Positions 34,923 through 43,897 of a stretch of DNA of 64,000 bases are shown here, one piece after another. The stretch spans positions 62,001-126,000 of the forward strand of contig NZ_JBHTBR010000005.1 in NCBI RefSeq assembly GCF_042665075.1, written 5' to 3'. A program made the translations under genes and the position numbers. The notes below the pieces were generated by a model that ran no database searches, was not told the DNA's origin, and was given only the letters and a program-made list of their open reading frames with translations. The DNA comes from Hirschia litorea (GTDB lineage: Bacteria > Pseudomonadota > Alphaproteobacteria > Caulobacterales > Hyphomonadaceae). Numbering within the stretch: position 1 is the stretch's first letter; each line of letters begins with the position of its first letter.

Positions 34923-35110
34923 ACCAAAATCCCATGGTCAAAACCTAAAGAAAACTCTGAACACAGAATTCTAAACTTCACTGAAAAGCAGAACTGGTTC
35001 ATCCAAGCAGCAAATCTAACGATCATGTTCCGCATTTATTGAGCAATTAATCAAGTGAGCTGTTCAATTCTTGGTTTTGCCCGTCAATGACATCTCCAAG
35101 CACAAGAAAG

Positions 35111-35143
35111 GCGGCGCTCGGTTTTACACTGAGCGCCGCTTTC
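35111..35143. terminator. Hairpin terminator at the 3' end of the VOC gene
   Basis: GCGGCGCTC pairs with GAGCGCCGC around an 11-base loop and is followed by TTTC; on the other strand it is preceded by AAAGG and followed by CTTTCTT. It is 29 of 33 bases identical to the hairpin at 36701-36735 after the LysR gene, in the same orientation. Confidence 0.75.
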
Positions 35144-35162
35144 TCAACTTCTTTCTCACCTT

Positions 35163-35678
35163 TTAAGCGTACGCGCCGGCCGCATAGTGTAGTTCGTAAC
35201 TGTGGCTATAAATTTCCAAAATATTGCCAAACGGGTCTTCCATATAAATCATACGGTATGGCTTTTCACCGGGATAATAATAGCGCGGCGCTTTCATGCG
35301 TCTTTTACCCCCTGCTGCGACGATTTTCTCCGCAAGTCCTTCAACATCAGGGTCTTGAACGCAGAAATGAAATATTCCCGTTTTCCAGTATTCAAAATTG
35401 TCTTCTGGGTTTTCTTGGTTCTTAAATTCAAACAATTCGACACCAATTCTGTCCCCTGTTGACAAGTGTGCGATACGGAACCTTTCCCAGCCTTTTCCAA
35501 ACACATCAGTACACATTTCGCCAATCGCGGAATCATCTTCAACGATTTGTGTTGGTTGCATAATAAGATACCAGCCCAGCACTTCTGTATAAAATTTCAC
35601 GGCTGCCTCCAAGTTCGGCACCGAAATTCCAATATGTGAAAATGATCGAGGGTATGTTGTGTTATTTTGAGGAAACAT
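35163..35678 (-). CDS. VOC-family (glyoxalase/bleomycin-resistance-like) protein
   Basis: A protein of about 171 residues with the paired beta-alpha-beta-beta-beta fold of the vicinal oxygen chelate superfamily. Landmarks are FSHIGISVPNLEAAVKFYTEVLGW near residue 13 (key H-I-G-x-x-V-x-x-L-E-x-A-x-x-F-Y) and FHFCVQDPDVEGLAEKI near 107 and YMEDPFGNILEIYSHSY near the end, giving a His and Glu pair for a metal. Possible roles include dioxygenase, isomerase or glyoxalase. The ATG at 35678 is preferred over a TTG 13 codons earlier. It is divergent from a LysR regulator that probably controls it. Confidence 0.85.
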   Translation of the reverse strand: MFPQNNTTYPRSFSHIGISVPNLEAAVKFYTEVLGWYLIMQPTQIVEDDSAIGEMCTDVFGKGWERFRIAHLSTGDRIGVELFEFKNQENPEDNFEYWKTGIFHFCVQDPDVEGLAEKIVAAGGKRRMKAPRYYYPGEKPYRMIYMEDPFGNILEIYSHSYELHYAAGAYA

Positions 35679-35792
35679 AGCATCTGCCTTTGTGAAGTTT
35701 ATGAGCTGGCTCTCCAACTCTCACCTTCAAACTAGAGCATCAATTGCATTTTAAAAAATTATCTATTATTCTTATTTTGATAATTTAAATTT

Positions 35793-36692
35793 ATGACAAA
35801 TAAAAAAATGCTCAATCCAATTTGGCTCAACACCTTCAAGACACTCATGGAAGTCGGTCACTTCACTTTAACGGCTGAAAAATTGAACATGACTCAACCA
35901 GGTGTCAGTCAGCATATCAAAAAGCTTGAAGAAACTTGTGGCCACACCTTACTCAAGCGCGACAACAAACGTTTGGAATTAACAGAGCAAGGGCGGCAAA
36001 TCCTTGAATACGCAAGTCAACTCCAAACCAATGAAACGAAGCTTTTAGAAGCACTAAATTTTGACAATCCCGATGAAGGTATATGCAAGCTGGCTTGCTC
36101 TGGTTCATTTGCATTAAAATTATATCCCGCCCTCCTCGAAATTCAAAAAGTACACCCAAAACTCATTTTTGAGCTGGAAGTTGCGCCAAACCGCAAAATT
36201 TTGTCGGATGTTTTGGACGGTAAAACTGATTTAGGAGTTGTGACTCAACACCCAACTCAAAACCAACTTGATATCACCCCCGTTGGCACCGAAGAATTAT
36301 GCCTCATTCTTCCCCAAAGTGCTAAATTCGAGGATGGCATTGCTGCCAGCATACAATCCCTTGGCCTTATTCAACATCCTGCTGCTGCGCATTATATCAA
36401 CCTTTATTTTGATCTATGCGGCGATCCAAATTTGAAAAAATTAAAGACTGAGAGCATGCCCAAGTCAGGCTACGTAAATCAACTTAGCCAAATTCTTTTG
36501 CCTATATCAAAAGGCATAGGTTTTACCGTTTTACCACGCAGTGCACTCGATAGCTTTCCTCACAAAAACTTGGTGCATGTAATTAAGTCTACCAAAGCGG
36601 TAGAAGAAACTCTCTATGCTGTAAAACTACGCAACAGGCAGCTGCCAGCACGTTATAATCGTTTAAACCAGCTATTCAAAGCCATTTGCTAA
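35793..36692 (+). CDS. LysR-family transcriptional regulator
   Basis: A 299-residue LysR regulator. The N-terminal winged helix is at residues 8-66 (FTLTAEKLNMTQPGVSQHIKKLEETCG, recognition part MTQPGVSQHIKKLE), followed by a linker helix and a PBP-like ligand-binding domain from about 90. It is divergent from the VOC gene with 114 bp between starts, the usual arrangement in which LysR activates the neighbour in response to a metabolite. Confidence 0.9.
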   Translation: MTNKKMLNPIWLNTFKTLMEVGHFTLTAEKLNMTQPGVSQHIKKLEETCGHTLLKRDNKRLELTEQGRQILEYASQLQTNETKLLEALNFDNPDEGICKLACSGSFALKLYPALLEIQKVHPKLIFELEVAPNRKILSDVLDGKTDLGVVTQHPTQNQLDITPVGTEELCLILPQSAKFEDGIAASIQSLGLIQHPAAAHYINLYFDLCGDPNLKKLKTESMPKSGYVNQLSQILLPISKGIGFTVLPRSALDSFPHKNLVHVIKSTKAVEETLYAVKLRNRQLPARYNRLNQLFKAIC

Positions 36693-36699
36693 CAACGAA

Positions 36700-36737
36700 A
36701 AAGCGGCGTTCAGTTTTACACCAAGCGCCGCTTTCAT
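36700..36737 (+). terminator. Hairpin terminator at the 3' end of the LysR gene
   Basis: AAAGCGGCG pairs with CGCCGCTTT around a loop that contains GTTTTACAC, followed by CATTTT. It is near-identical in sequence to the hairpin at 35111-35143 on the other side of the VOC/LysR pair. Confidence 0.75.
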
Positions 36738-36757
36738 TTTCTACTCACATTTAAACT

Positions 36758-38218
36758 CTATTCGCTGTCACCACTCCCAGCGCGAAAATCCACATCCAAT
36801 TCAGCTGCTAGATACGTAAATATCGTCCATGCTGCTACATTTTGCTGTAGTTCCTTGGGGTCAATTTTATCCAACGTATCATTTGGTGTGTGGTGGTATT
36901 CAAAATAATCCGCTCCGTTCTGATCTAGGCTTGCCACCGGCATTCCTGCCATCATCATCGGAATCATATCAGGCCCGCCGCCGCTTTTATTATTACCGCG
37001 AATGATACCTAAAAATGCCATTTCTCGTGCAATCGCATCCATAGCAGGTACGGCATCCGGCCCCACATTTGAACCAAAACGCCAAATCGGGCGTGCACCA
37101 AAGTCTGACTCCGATCCCATGACATGATTTTCAACTGTCTCATCTTCGATACGCTCCGCTAGATAAGCACGCGCCCCAAGAAGACCGACCTCTTCAGCTC
37201 CAAACAACACAACACGAATTGTCCGACGCGGAGCTTTGGGTAGATCAGCAATCAATTTTGCCGCTGCCATGGAGATACCAACCCCTGCACCATCATCCAA
37301 TGCACCCGTGCCCGTATCCCAGCTATCAAGATGACCACCTATCACCACGATTTCATCAGGCAGCTCGCGCCCCTTTATCTCGGCAATTACATTCCCCGAC
37401 ATCGACTTACCCTGCCAGCCAGCATAAGTCTTCAAGCGGATACTCATAGTCTCACTAGAACGTGCGATGCGTTCAATCTGGTCCGCGTCGGGATTTGATA
37501 CTGAAAGCGCTGGAATTTTGGGACGACGGTCATCAGGAAAATTCATCATTCCTGTGTGCGCAAAACGATTATTAGATGTCCCGACAGAGCGAATGAACAG
37601 TGCCACAGCACCGCGATCCTCGGCTATTACCCATGCATCACGACGTTTTCGATTAGCCCAACCATAGCTTTCCCCTGTTTGCGAAGATGTCATTCGATCA
37701 CCCACGAAAACAATTTTCCCTTTCAGGTCAGCACCTTCATCAGCTTTTAAGGCGTCATAACTTTCATAATACGCGACTTTTGCTTCTAGCCCGTCCTCAG
37801 GTGTTGCGCCGCCGCCGCCCAATGAAATTGCATATAGTGGTTGAGGGTATGGTGCTGTGAGTGCAACTTCTTCATACACTGAACGTCCGCGTGTCCACAG
37901 ATCCAGCTCGAATTCTTCCGTCCACGCATTTTGGAAGTTCAGGTCTTTAAACTTGACCATAGCCCATTCTCGTGCACGCGCTTCTTGAGGTGTCCCCGCG
38001 AGACGCGGCCCAACAGATGTCGTCAAATCTTCGATAATTTCAAACGCCAAATCGCTTTCCAGCGCACTTTGGGCTAATGCCTGTGCAGTTGATGAAACCT
38101 CTTCTGGAATTTGAAATGACTGTTTTTCTTGTGGTTCTGTCTGAGCAGAAGCGCAAGCAACGCAAACTAAACTGGTAAGCCCGGCAATAGCTAGTTTGCC
38201 CATAAATGTGCGTAGCAT
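36758..38218 (-). CDS. Secreted M28-family zinc aminopeptidase
   Basis: An exported peptidase of about 486 residues. The start is set at the ATG at 38218 (GGGGA upstream), giving a signal peptide with VCVACASAQ, so a lipobox cleavage at Cys21 or 24 is possible. A PA-like domain lies in the middle, and the M28 zinc ligands appear in order: GGHLDSWDTG, GALDDGAG, FGAEEVGLLG, ESDFGARP and YHHTPNDT. Such enzymes release amino acids or dipeptides in the periplasm or outside the cell. It stands alone on this strand. Confidence 0.92.
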   Translation of the reverse strand: MLRTFMGKLAIAGLTSLVCVACASAQTEPQEKQSFQIPEEVSSTAQALAQSALESDLAFEIIEDLTTSVGPRLAGTPQEARAREWAMVKFKDLNFQNAWTEEFELDLWTRGRSVYEEVALTAPYPQPLYAISLGGGGATPEDGLEAKVAYYESYDALKADEGADLKGKIVFVGDRMTSSQTGESYGWANRKRRDAWVIAEDRGAVALFIRSVGTSNNRFAHTGMMNFPDDRRPKIPALSVSNPDADQIERIARSSETMSIRLKTYAGWQGKSMSGNVIAEIKGRELPDEIVVIGGHLDSWDTGTGALDDGAGVGISMAAAKLIADLPKAPRRTIRVVLFGAEEVGLLGARAYLAERIEDETVENHVMGSESDFGARPIWRFGSNVGPDAVPAMDAIAREMAFLGIIRGNNKSGGGPDMIPMMMAGMPVASLDQNGADYFEYHHTPNDTLDKIDPKELQQNVAAWTIFTYLAAELDVDFRAGSGDSE

Positions 38219-38334
38219 TATATTTCCCCGTTTAAACGCTCGGCTCATTTGTAGAGTCGATACGAACTTGCGCACATCTTTAACAATATTTTAGCAATTA
38301 AAAACCCTTAGCGGAGAAAATTAACCCCAAAGAC

Positions 38335-38374
38335 AATGAAGCGGCGCACGTTTATAGTCGTACACCGCTTCATT
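38335..38374. terminator. Long hairpin, likely bidirectional terminator
   Basis: AATGAAGCGGCGCACG pairs with CGTACACCGCTTCATT over 16 bp (two non-Watson-Crick G-U-type positions) around an eight-base loop. It lies downstream of the gene at 38476-38832 and just upstream of the M28 peptidase promoter; there is no long T-run, so its efficiency is uncertain. Confidence 0.55.
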
Positions 38375-38475
38375 GCTGCTTCACACCACGTCATGTCTGG
38401 GTTGGGGGTAGACATAACAGGTGTAATTATATGACGCTCGATAAGTATCGAGCTGAATCTGAAATTGTATTGAAC

Positions 38476-38832
38476 TTAGTTGTCCATAGTCCATTCAATG
38501 TGAAGTGGGTGTACTTGCGCCACAGCAACTGTATCATCTTGTGCAACAAGTTTGCTTGCCTCAGCAGCAAAGTCGTCAGACGAACATGCTTCAACGCTTA
38601 CTGCGCCAATGTTGCCGTTATTATCTACTTTCACAGATAAATCACATGAACCAGCACGACTCTTTACACCCGATAGGTATGGGTAAGTGAGTTGGTGCAA
38701 GCCCGAAGGAGCGACAGCGCCTTCTACTTTAATTTCAAACGCCCGAGCTGGTGTGTCTCCAGCAATTTGCGCATTAGCGACAGGCATAACGCTTGCAGCT
38801 AACACGCACAGAATGATTGATGCGTGTTTCAT
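38476..38832 (-). CDS. Small secreted protein resembling a TonB C-terminal domain
   Basis: An exported protein of about 118 residues. The start at the ATG at 38832 gives a signal peptide (cut near PVANAQ, residue 21). The mature part CDLSVKVDNNGNIGAVSVEACSS followed by FAAEASKLV resembles the TonB-C fold (strand, G-turn, strand, helix) in pattern, but this is a weak similarity. The role is unknown. It is preceded and followed by non-coding DNA and probably forms a single transcription unit ending at the hairpin at 38335. Confidence 0.65.
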   Translation of the reverse strand: MKHASIILCVLAASVMPVANAQIAGDTPARAFEIKVEGAVAPSGLHQLTYPYLSGVKSRAGSCDLSVKVDNNGNIGAVSVEACSSDDFAAEASKLVAQDDTVAVAQVHPLHIEWTMDN

Positions 38833-39148
38833 GACACTTTTATGACATACGGCGTTATGTTTGTCACTATACAGATTATGGTAAATTACCACCCTAATAG
38901 CTAACTAACTGAATTTAATAAAAAGAAAAGTCTATACATTGACGATACATAGGTGATTTTTGTTTGAATTTTAACAATTTTGCGTGTCACATATGCATAG
39001 GAGCGTCACATAAATGCAGAATTTTACCGCCTAAAGACCGAATATTTCTCCTATTTGGCGCATAGGGTAGGATTTTTTTAGTAAGAAATTTCGACTCAAC
39101 ATCCATTTTACACTTGCTCTATCCTGACAAACCGATATCGCTGAGCAA

Positions 39149-40138
39149 ATGAGCGAGCACACACTAAACATATCACATTCGCGTTCTGCGACGAAGCCTG
39201 AATCAAACTCTGACGGCGCCCAAATGGACGAAGTTCAAGATAAAGAACTGACGGTCTCTATTGATGCCCAAGACGCGCAATTGTTTGAGCCGTATCATCC
39301 CATATTTGCCAATACGCCCAAATCGGTCACTTTCAAGAAAACCCGCAAATCCATTGTACGTTTAACAAAAGAAGTCATTGATGATTTTGCGCTCATCCCA
39401 GATGATGCCCGCACTCGTGAAAAGCCCTATAAATGGATGGTATGCCTCTCTGGCGGGAAAGATAGCTACACCCTCATGGCAGCCCTATTAGACCTTAAAT
39501 GGCAAGGCGCGCTTCCTGTTGACTTATTGTTTGTAAACTTAGACCAAGGACAACCTGGTTTCCCAAAACATATCTTGCCTGATTACCTTTCAAGTATCGG
39601 CGTGGATTACCGCATCATCACCGAAGACACCTATTCTATCGTCAAAGAGAAGACGCCAGCTAAAGCCACTTACTGCGCACTATGTTCCCGTCTTCGCCGC
39701 GGCATTCTATACAATGCAGCTCGAGAAGAAGGGTGTGACGCGATAGTGTTAGGTCACCACCGCGACGATGCCCTTGAAACTTTCATGATGAATATGTTCC
39801 ACGGCGGACGCCTGGCTGCTATGCCACCCACTTTGCTAAATGATGAAGGCGACATAAAGGTGCATCGTCCACTGCTCTATTGTGCTGAGAGCGATATTGA
39901 ACGCTTTTCTAAAGCGATGCAGTTCCCGATTATCCCGTGTAATTTATGTGGCACACAAGAAGGCTTGCAGCGCAACGCCATGAAGCAAATGCTAAATGAG
40001 TGGGAACAAAAATCACCCGGCCGCCGCCAAACCATGTTCCGCTCCCTTATGAATGTACGCCCCAGCCATCTGGCCGACAAATCCATTTTCGACTTTATGG
40101 ACCTAAAGCCAACTCCCCCCAATGAGGACGGGCTTTAA
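39149..40138 (+). CDS. ttcA: tRNA 2-thiocytidine(32) synthetase TtcA
   Basis: Thiolates cytidine 32 in tRNA; a PP-loop ATPase with an iron-sulfur cluster. The 329 residues contain the PP-loop LSGGKDSYTLMA near 107, CALCSRLRRGILY near 179 (first C-x-x-C, PLP-like loop), GHHRDDALETF near 208, and CNLCGTQEGLQR near 267 (second C-x-x-C). The N-terminal about 60 residues form an extra acidic extension not needed by the core. It stands alone; the 255 bp upstream contains its promoter. Confidence 0.94.
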   Translation: MSEHTLNISHSRSATKPESNSDGAQMDEVQDKELTVSIDAQDAQLFEPYHPIFANTPKSVTFKKTRKSIVRLTKEVIDDFALIPDDARTREKPYKWMVCLSGGKDSYTLMAALLDLKWQGALPVDLLFVNLDQGQPGFPKHILPDYLSSIGVDYRIITEDTYSIVKEKTPAKATYCALCSRLRRGILYNAAREEGCDAIVLGHHRDDALETFMMNMFHGGRLAAMPPTLLNDEGDIKVHRPLLYCAESDIERFSKAMQFPIIPCNLCGTQEGLQRNAMKQMLNEWEQKSPGRRQTMFRSLMNVRPSHLADKSIFDFMDLKPTPPNEDGL

Positions 40139-40220
40139 TTTCTCGTTGTTGATGAATCCACTTGGCAAAGACTGACCAACCTTTAATTGTAGTCTCCTAC
40201 AGTTATGGGGACGCTAAATT

Positions 40221-41213
40221 TTGCAAAGCAACAACGAAAAACACAAAGATGAAGTCGCCCAAAAATCTATGTGGAGCTTTGGTAGCGGCCTCTTATTGGG
40301 CCTTTTTCTAGCTCTCACAGTTGTTGGTTTTTGGATTTTTGGTGTCGAAACTCCAAATTCAGAGAGCGCGATAACTCAACAGATTGAAGCATGTGAAGCT
40401 GGCAATTTTACCCAATGTCGATCTGCACCTTTTGTCATCACCAATGGTGACATCACCCCGATCGAAGACCATGATAAATTTCGAGACGAATATCGAGCAG
40501 AAAAAGACCTAAAAGCACAACGGACAATGGCATTCTGGTCTATGTTCATGGGGCTTGTTGCTTTAGTAGGTACCGTCCTCGTTGGACTTACTCTTCGCTC
40601 AAGTTTGGAAATGCTGCGAGAAGCTAAAAACGCAACAAATTTAACTTCAAAAGCCATTAAGATTGCGGAGGACACTAACGATATAACAAGAAACATCGGC
40701 GAATCCCAAGCTAGAGCATGGCTCTCCAATACCGGTTTGAAATTCAATATTGATCGAAACAGTGGTTCTATAAGATTGAAAATGACGATAGAAAACACTG
40801 GAAACAGTCCCGCAAAAAAGTTTCAGTCTTTTGCAAGTGTAAAAAGTATCCCAGTCTACAAAGGCCAGCCTATATGAGACATTGAAGTCACAATTCCCCA
40901 AACAGAACACTCAATTGATATCCCTGCGGGGGGCTATATCTGGACAAAAGAATACCCCCTAGACTTAAAGGAGATTGAAGCCCTTCAAGCAGAAAACAAA
41001 AATATAGTATATGTTGGTGGCTTTCGATATCTAACTGTTTTTCAACACGAGCGAAATGACCCCATTGGAGAATGGGAATATTTTGCAAATCGGATAGAAT
41101 TGCGCAAAAGTCCAAACAAGGACGTTTCAGAAGACGATCCTATTCGAAGTACAACTCTTCCTATCAAAGATCACATTGTGTTTAATGAACCTAAAACTGA
41201 TAAAAACAAATAG
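40221..41213 (+). pseudogene. Membrane protein gene interrupted by in-frame TGA
   Basis: A gene for a two-helix membrane protein that is split by an in-frame stop. The first part (40221-40877, 218 residues) has helices at about 20-42 and 108-128 and then the extracytoplasmic-domain start IRLKMTIENTGNSPAKKF. After TGA at 40875-40877 the same frame stays open for 111 more codons to TAG at 41211-41213, and that part reads YVGGFRYLTVFQHERND, which fits the missing beta-domain of such proteins. So it is one gene with a nonsense codon rather than two genes. It may be a recent pseudogene, a polymorphism or a sequencing error. The start is a TTG at 40221 with GGGGA upstream. The family is common but of unknown role. 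Confidence 0.75.
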
Positions 41214-41435
41214 AGACCTTATTTAAAGCCAAACGAGTTTTCACACCTTATTTAATAGGCTTCCCTTAAATACAGACACATAAGAAATGGCATTCAGAAT
41301 TACAAATTTGCGATAATCGCGAAGGTAGCCTCCAAACATCTCATGAAGCAGTTCCTTTAACACATCGCCTTCCTTTTTCCTCATTTTCAGCGCTTACTCT
41401 AAAATGGGATTAATTTTAATCGTGAGGGACAGCAT

Positions 41436-41906
41436 ATGAAACTTTCAAACTGGATATCTATAAGCGCAGTCGCACTGACATCCGTTTTCTTCTCCACAGC
41501 ACATGCAGATGAAGTTTGGAAAACAGAAATTGGCAACGTGATTTATGCTGACGAAATAAACGAATATGCGGTCTTACATTTCCCAACAATGCGCGAAAAT
41601 GTCATGGGAATTGCCTATATTAAAGACTTAGCGGGCAATTACGATAATCGTGATCATACTTTTGAAGGCTATTGGGTCGAACCGATAGCAGGCGCAAGCA
41701 CAGCATGTGAAGTCGGGATTGTTGATGCACAAGGCGATACCTACAGAAGCTGGGGCCGTTTAAAGCTGATTTTCACAGAAACTGCATTTCCTTCAGGCTG
41801 GGTAGCCCTTCGCGGCGAATGTTTTGATGAGCCAACTGATGCGCTCGTCGGCAAGCCGATTATCGGCGCAATTGAGATTCAAGAAACAAAATTTGAGGCT
41901 GAATAA
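41436..41906 (+). CDS. Secreted protein of unknown function
   Basis: A 156-residue exported protein with a signal peptide (cut near STAHADE, residue 25). GTGAGGGACAG gives a ribosome-binding site and the gene ends in a perfect terminator, so it is real. The mature chain includes the segment YWVEPIAGASTACEVG and a possible disulfide pair (Cys90 and Cys129, approximate). I do not recognise the family. It shares its terminator with the convergent catalase gene. Confidence 0.7.
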   Translation: MKLSNWISISAVALTSVFFSTAHADEVWKTEIGNVIYADEINEYAVLHFPTMRENVMGIAYIKDLAGNYDNRDHTFEGYWVEPIAGASTACEVGIVDAQGDTYRSWGRLKLIFTETAFPSGWVALRGECFDEPTDALVGKPIIGAIEIQETKFEAE

Positions 41907-41914
41907 CTGCCACA

Positions 41915-41946
41915 AAAAAGGACTGGCGATACCGCCAGTCCTTTTT
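41915..41946. terminator. Bidirectional terminator between secreted-protein and catalase genes
   Basis: AAAAAGGACTGGCG pairs perfectly over 14 bp with CGCCAGTCCTTTTT around a four-base loop ATAC. The A and T tails make it an efficient terminator on both strands: 8 bp after the stop of the plus-strand gene and 26 bp after the catalase stop. Confidence 0.93.
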
Positions 41947-41972
41947 ATTTTACGTAATTTGAAGACAAGCCC

Positions 41973-43424
41973 CTACTTCGCAGCGATTGCTTCGCGCACG
42001 CCAGCTTCATAGGCAGCATCAACACGCCCAAAGTGCACCATTTGACGCTCGATAATTTCAGCGGGAACACCTTCCATTGCGTCAGCAATATTATTGAAGA
42101 GACGCTGTTTTTGACCATCGTCAAATAAGTCAAACAAATCCTTCACTTGGCGATAATCATCATTACCGTCACGGTGATTATACCGGTCTGCATCTCCACT
42201 CAATTTTAGCGGCGGTTCCGCAAAGCTTGGCGCTTCTTTAGCTGCACCAGACACCGAATTTGGCTCGTAATAGGCATCTGCATTGCCAGTTTTCGGGCCG
42301 TGATAATTCATTGCGCCATCTTTGTGATAATGATGAACTGGGCATTTAGGTTGATTTATTGGCAAGCTCTCATAGTGCGTTCCCAAGCGATAACGGTGAG
42401 CATCTGCGTACGAAAACAAACGAGCCTGCAACACTTTGTCAGGTGAGAAACCAACACCGGGAATAATGTTGGATGGGCTAAAGGCAGCGTTCTCTATCTC
42501 TGCAAAATAGTTATCCGCATTTCTGTTTAACTCCATCACACCCACGTCAATGAGTGGATAATCACCGTGCGGCCACACTTTCGTTAGGTCGAATGGATTA
42601 TACCATGTCTTACCAACATCAGATTCCGGCATGACTTGAACCTTCACCTCCCACTGTGGGAAGTTGCCATTTTCAATGCCGCCAAAGAGTGCTTCCTGAT
42701 AGCCTTCACGCGTTTGTCCAATTTTCTCTGCAGCTTGTTCATTTGTATAGAAGGTGTGGCCTTGGCGTGTTTTGAAGTGAAATTTCACCCAAAAACGTTC
42801 ATTGTCTGCATTAATGAAGCTGAATGTGTGAGACCCATAGCCATTCATATTCATTGGCGTTGTTGGGCATCCACGATCAGACATCAAAATAGTCACTTGG
42901 TGTAAGGATTCAGGAGATAAACTCCAATAATCCCACATCGCCGTATTGCTTCTCAAATTGGTTCTTGGGTGACGCTTTTGGGTGTGAATAAAGTCAGGGA
43001 ATTTTTGCGGATCGCGAATAAAAAATACTGGCGTATTATTGCCAACTAAGTCCCAATTGCCTTCTTCAGTGTAAAATTTAACAGAGAAACCACGCACATC
43101 ACGCTCATTGTCAGCAGCACCTGCCTCACCGGCCACAGTGGAAAACCGCGATAAAATTGGTGTTTGCTTTCCCACTTCACTAAATATTTTAGCTTTCGTA
43201 TATTTGCTGATATCATGCGTTACTGTGAAAGTGCCGTGTGCTCCCCAGCCTTTCGCGTGCACGACGCGCTCCGGAATACGTTCTCGGTTTTGGTGCGCCA
43301 GTTTTTCAATCAATTGATAGTCCTGCAACAATACTGGGCCACGCTCTCCTGCAGTCAATGAGTTCTGATTGTCAGAGATGGGGTTTCCGGCTGTTGTTGT
43401 TTGATAAGGGCATTTGTCTGTCAT
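41973..43424 (-). CDS. katA: Monofunctional haem catalase
   Basis: Splits hydrogen peroxide to water and oxygen. The start is set at the ATG at 43424 (GGAGA upstream), giving 483 residues, the size of small-subunit clade 3 catalases; the longer reading to 43493 is not supported. The catalytic histidine lies in RVVHAKGWGAHGTF near 50, the asparagine in VGNNTPVFFIRD near 125, and the haem-ligand tyrosine in ARLFSYADAHRYRLG near 335. No oxidative-stress regulator is adjacent; the gene faces a secreted-protein gene and shares its terminator. Confidence 0.96.
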   Translation of the reverse strand: MTDKCPYQTTTAGNPISDNQNSLTAGERGPVLLQDYQLIEKLAHQNRERIPERVVHAKGWGAHGTFTVTHDISKYTKAKIFSEVGKQTPILSRFSTVAGEAGAADNERDVRGFSVKFYTEEGNWDLVGNNTPVFFIRDPQKFPDFIHTQKRHPRTNLRSNTAMWDYWSLSPESLHQVTILMSDRGCPTTPMNMNGYGSHTFSFINADNERFWVKFHFKTRQGHTFYTNEQAAEKIGQTREGYQEALFGGIENGNFPQWEVKVQVMPESDVGKTWYNPFDLTKVWPHGDYPLIDVGVMELNRNADNYFAEIENAAFSPSNIIPGVGFSPDKVLQARLFSYADAHRYRLGTHYESLPINQPKCPVHHYHKDGAMNYHGPKTGNADAYYEPNSVSGAAKEAPSFAEPPLKLSGDADRYNHRDGNDDYRQVKDLFDLFDDGQKQRLFNNIADAMEGVPAEIIERQMVHFGRVDAAYEAGVREAIAAK

Positions 43425-43574
43425 TTTATTCTCCAAAGGAATGCACGGATATGCTCGAATAAATGACCATTCTTTCTCTCGTATCAATTGCATCTGAATT
43501 TATAACGTACATCACTTTTAAGGAACTTTGGTGCTCGGCATGAGTTAATTTTGGACGAAGCAATGGAGAGAATC

Positions 43575-43871
43575 ATGAAAAATCGTTCAAAAACAAAGCC
43601 ACTTGATGCCCAGCAAATTGACGAGAAAAATAGGCAGCGCGGCTATGACGAGGTTACGCCAGAAGATGCTGTCCAAGTAGATCGCGGTGTATTTCGTGAC
43701 GATGGTCAACCAAAACCAAGCTCACCCTATGCCCGAAAAATGGAGCGCTCAGACAAAAGTGTCAAAACTCCAGATGATGAACGCCACCCAAATACACCAG
43801 ACACTGTAGAAGAAAATGTCTACGATGACATTAAAGCAAAGTTCCATCCTGCGTTACTGTCAACAGATTAG
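43575..43871 (+). CDS. Small hydrophilic protein of unknown function
   Basis: A protein of about 98 residues rich in charged residues and proline, with predicted disorder over most of its length (segments DDGQPKPSSPYARKMERSDK and TPDDERHPNTPDTVEE). The start at 43575 has GGAG six bases upstream; earlier in-frame ATG and TTG codons lack this. No domain recognised. It lies divergently from catalase with 150 bp between them, and convergent with the TPR gene, so it may be stress-related by position only. Confidence 0.55.
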   Translation: MKNRSKTKPLDAQQIDEKNRQRGYDEVTPEDAVQVDRGVFRDDGQPKPSSPYARKMERSDKSVKTPDDERHPNTPDTVEENVYDDIKAKFHPALLSTD

Positions 43872-43897
43872 GCTTACACACTAACCATGCTCATGAC

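Noticed and set aside
38984..39018. Imperfect direct repeat GTGTCACATATGCA / GCGTCACATAAATGCA upstream of ttcA
   Set aside because: Only two imperfect copies in AT-rich DNA and no regulator candidate; it may be an operator but evidence is too thin.
43425..43493. Longer start for catalase at 43493
   Set aside because: The clade 3 catalase size and the GGAGA site favour the ATG at 43424.
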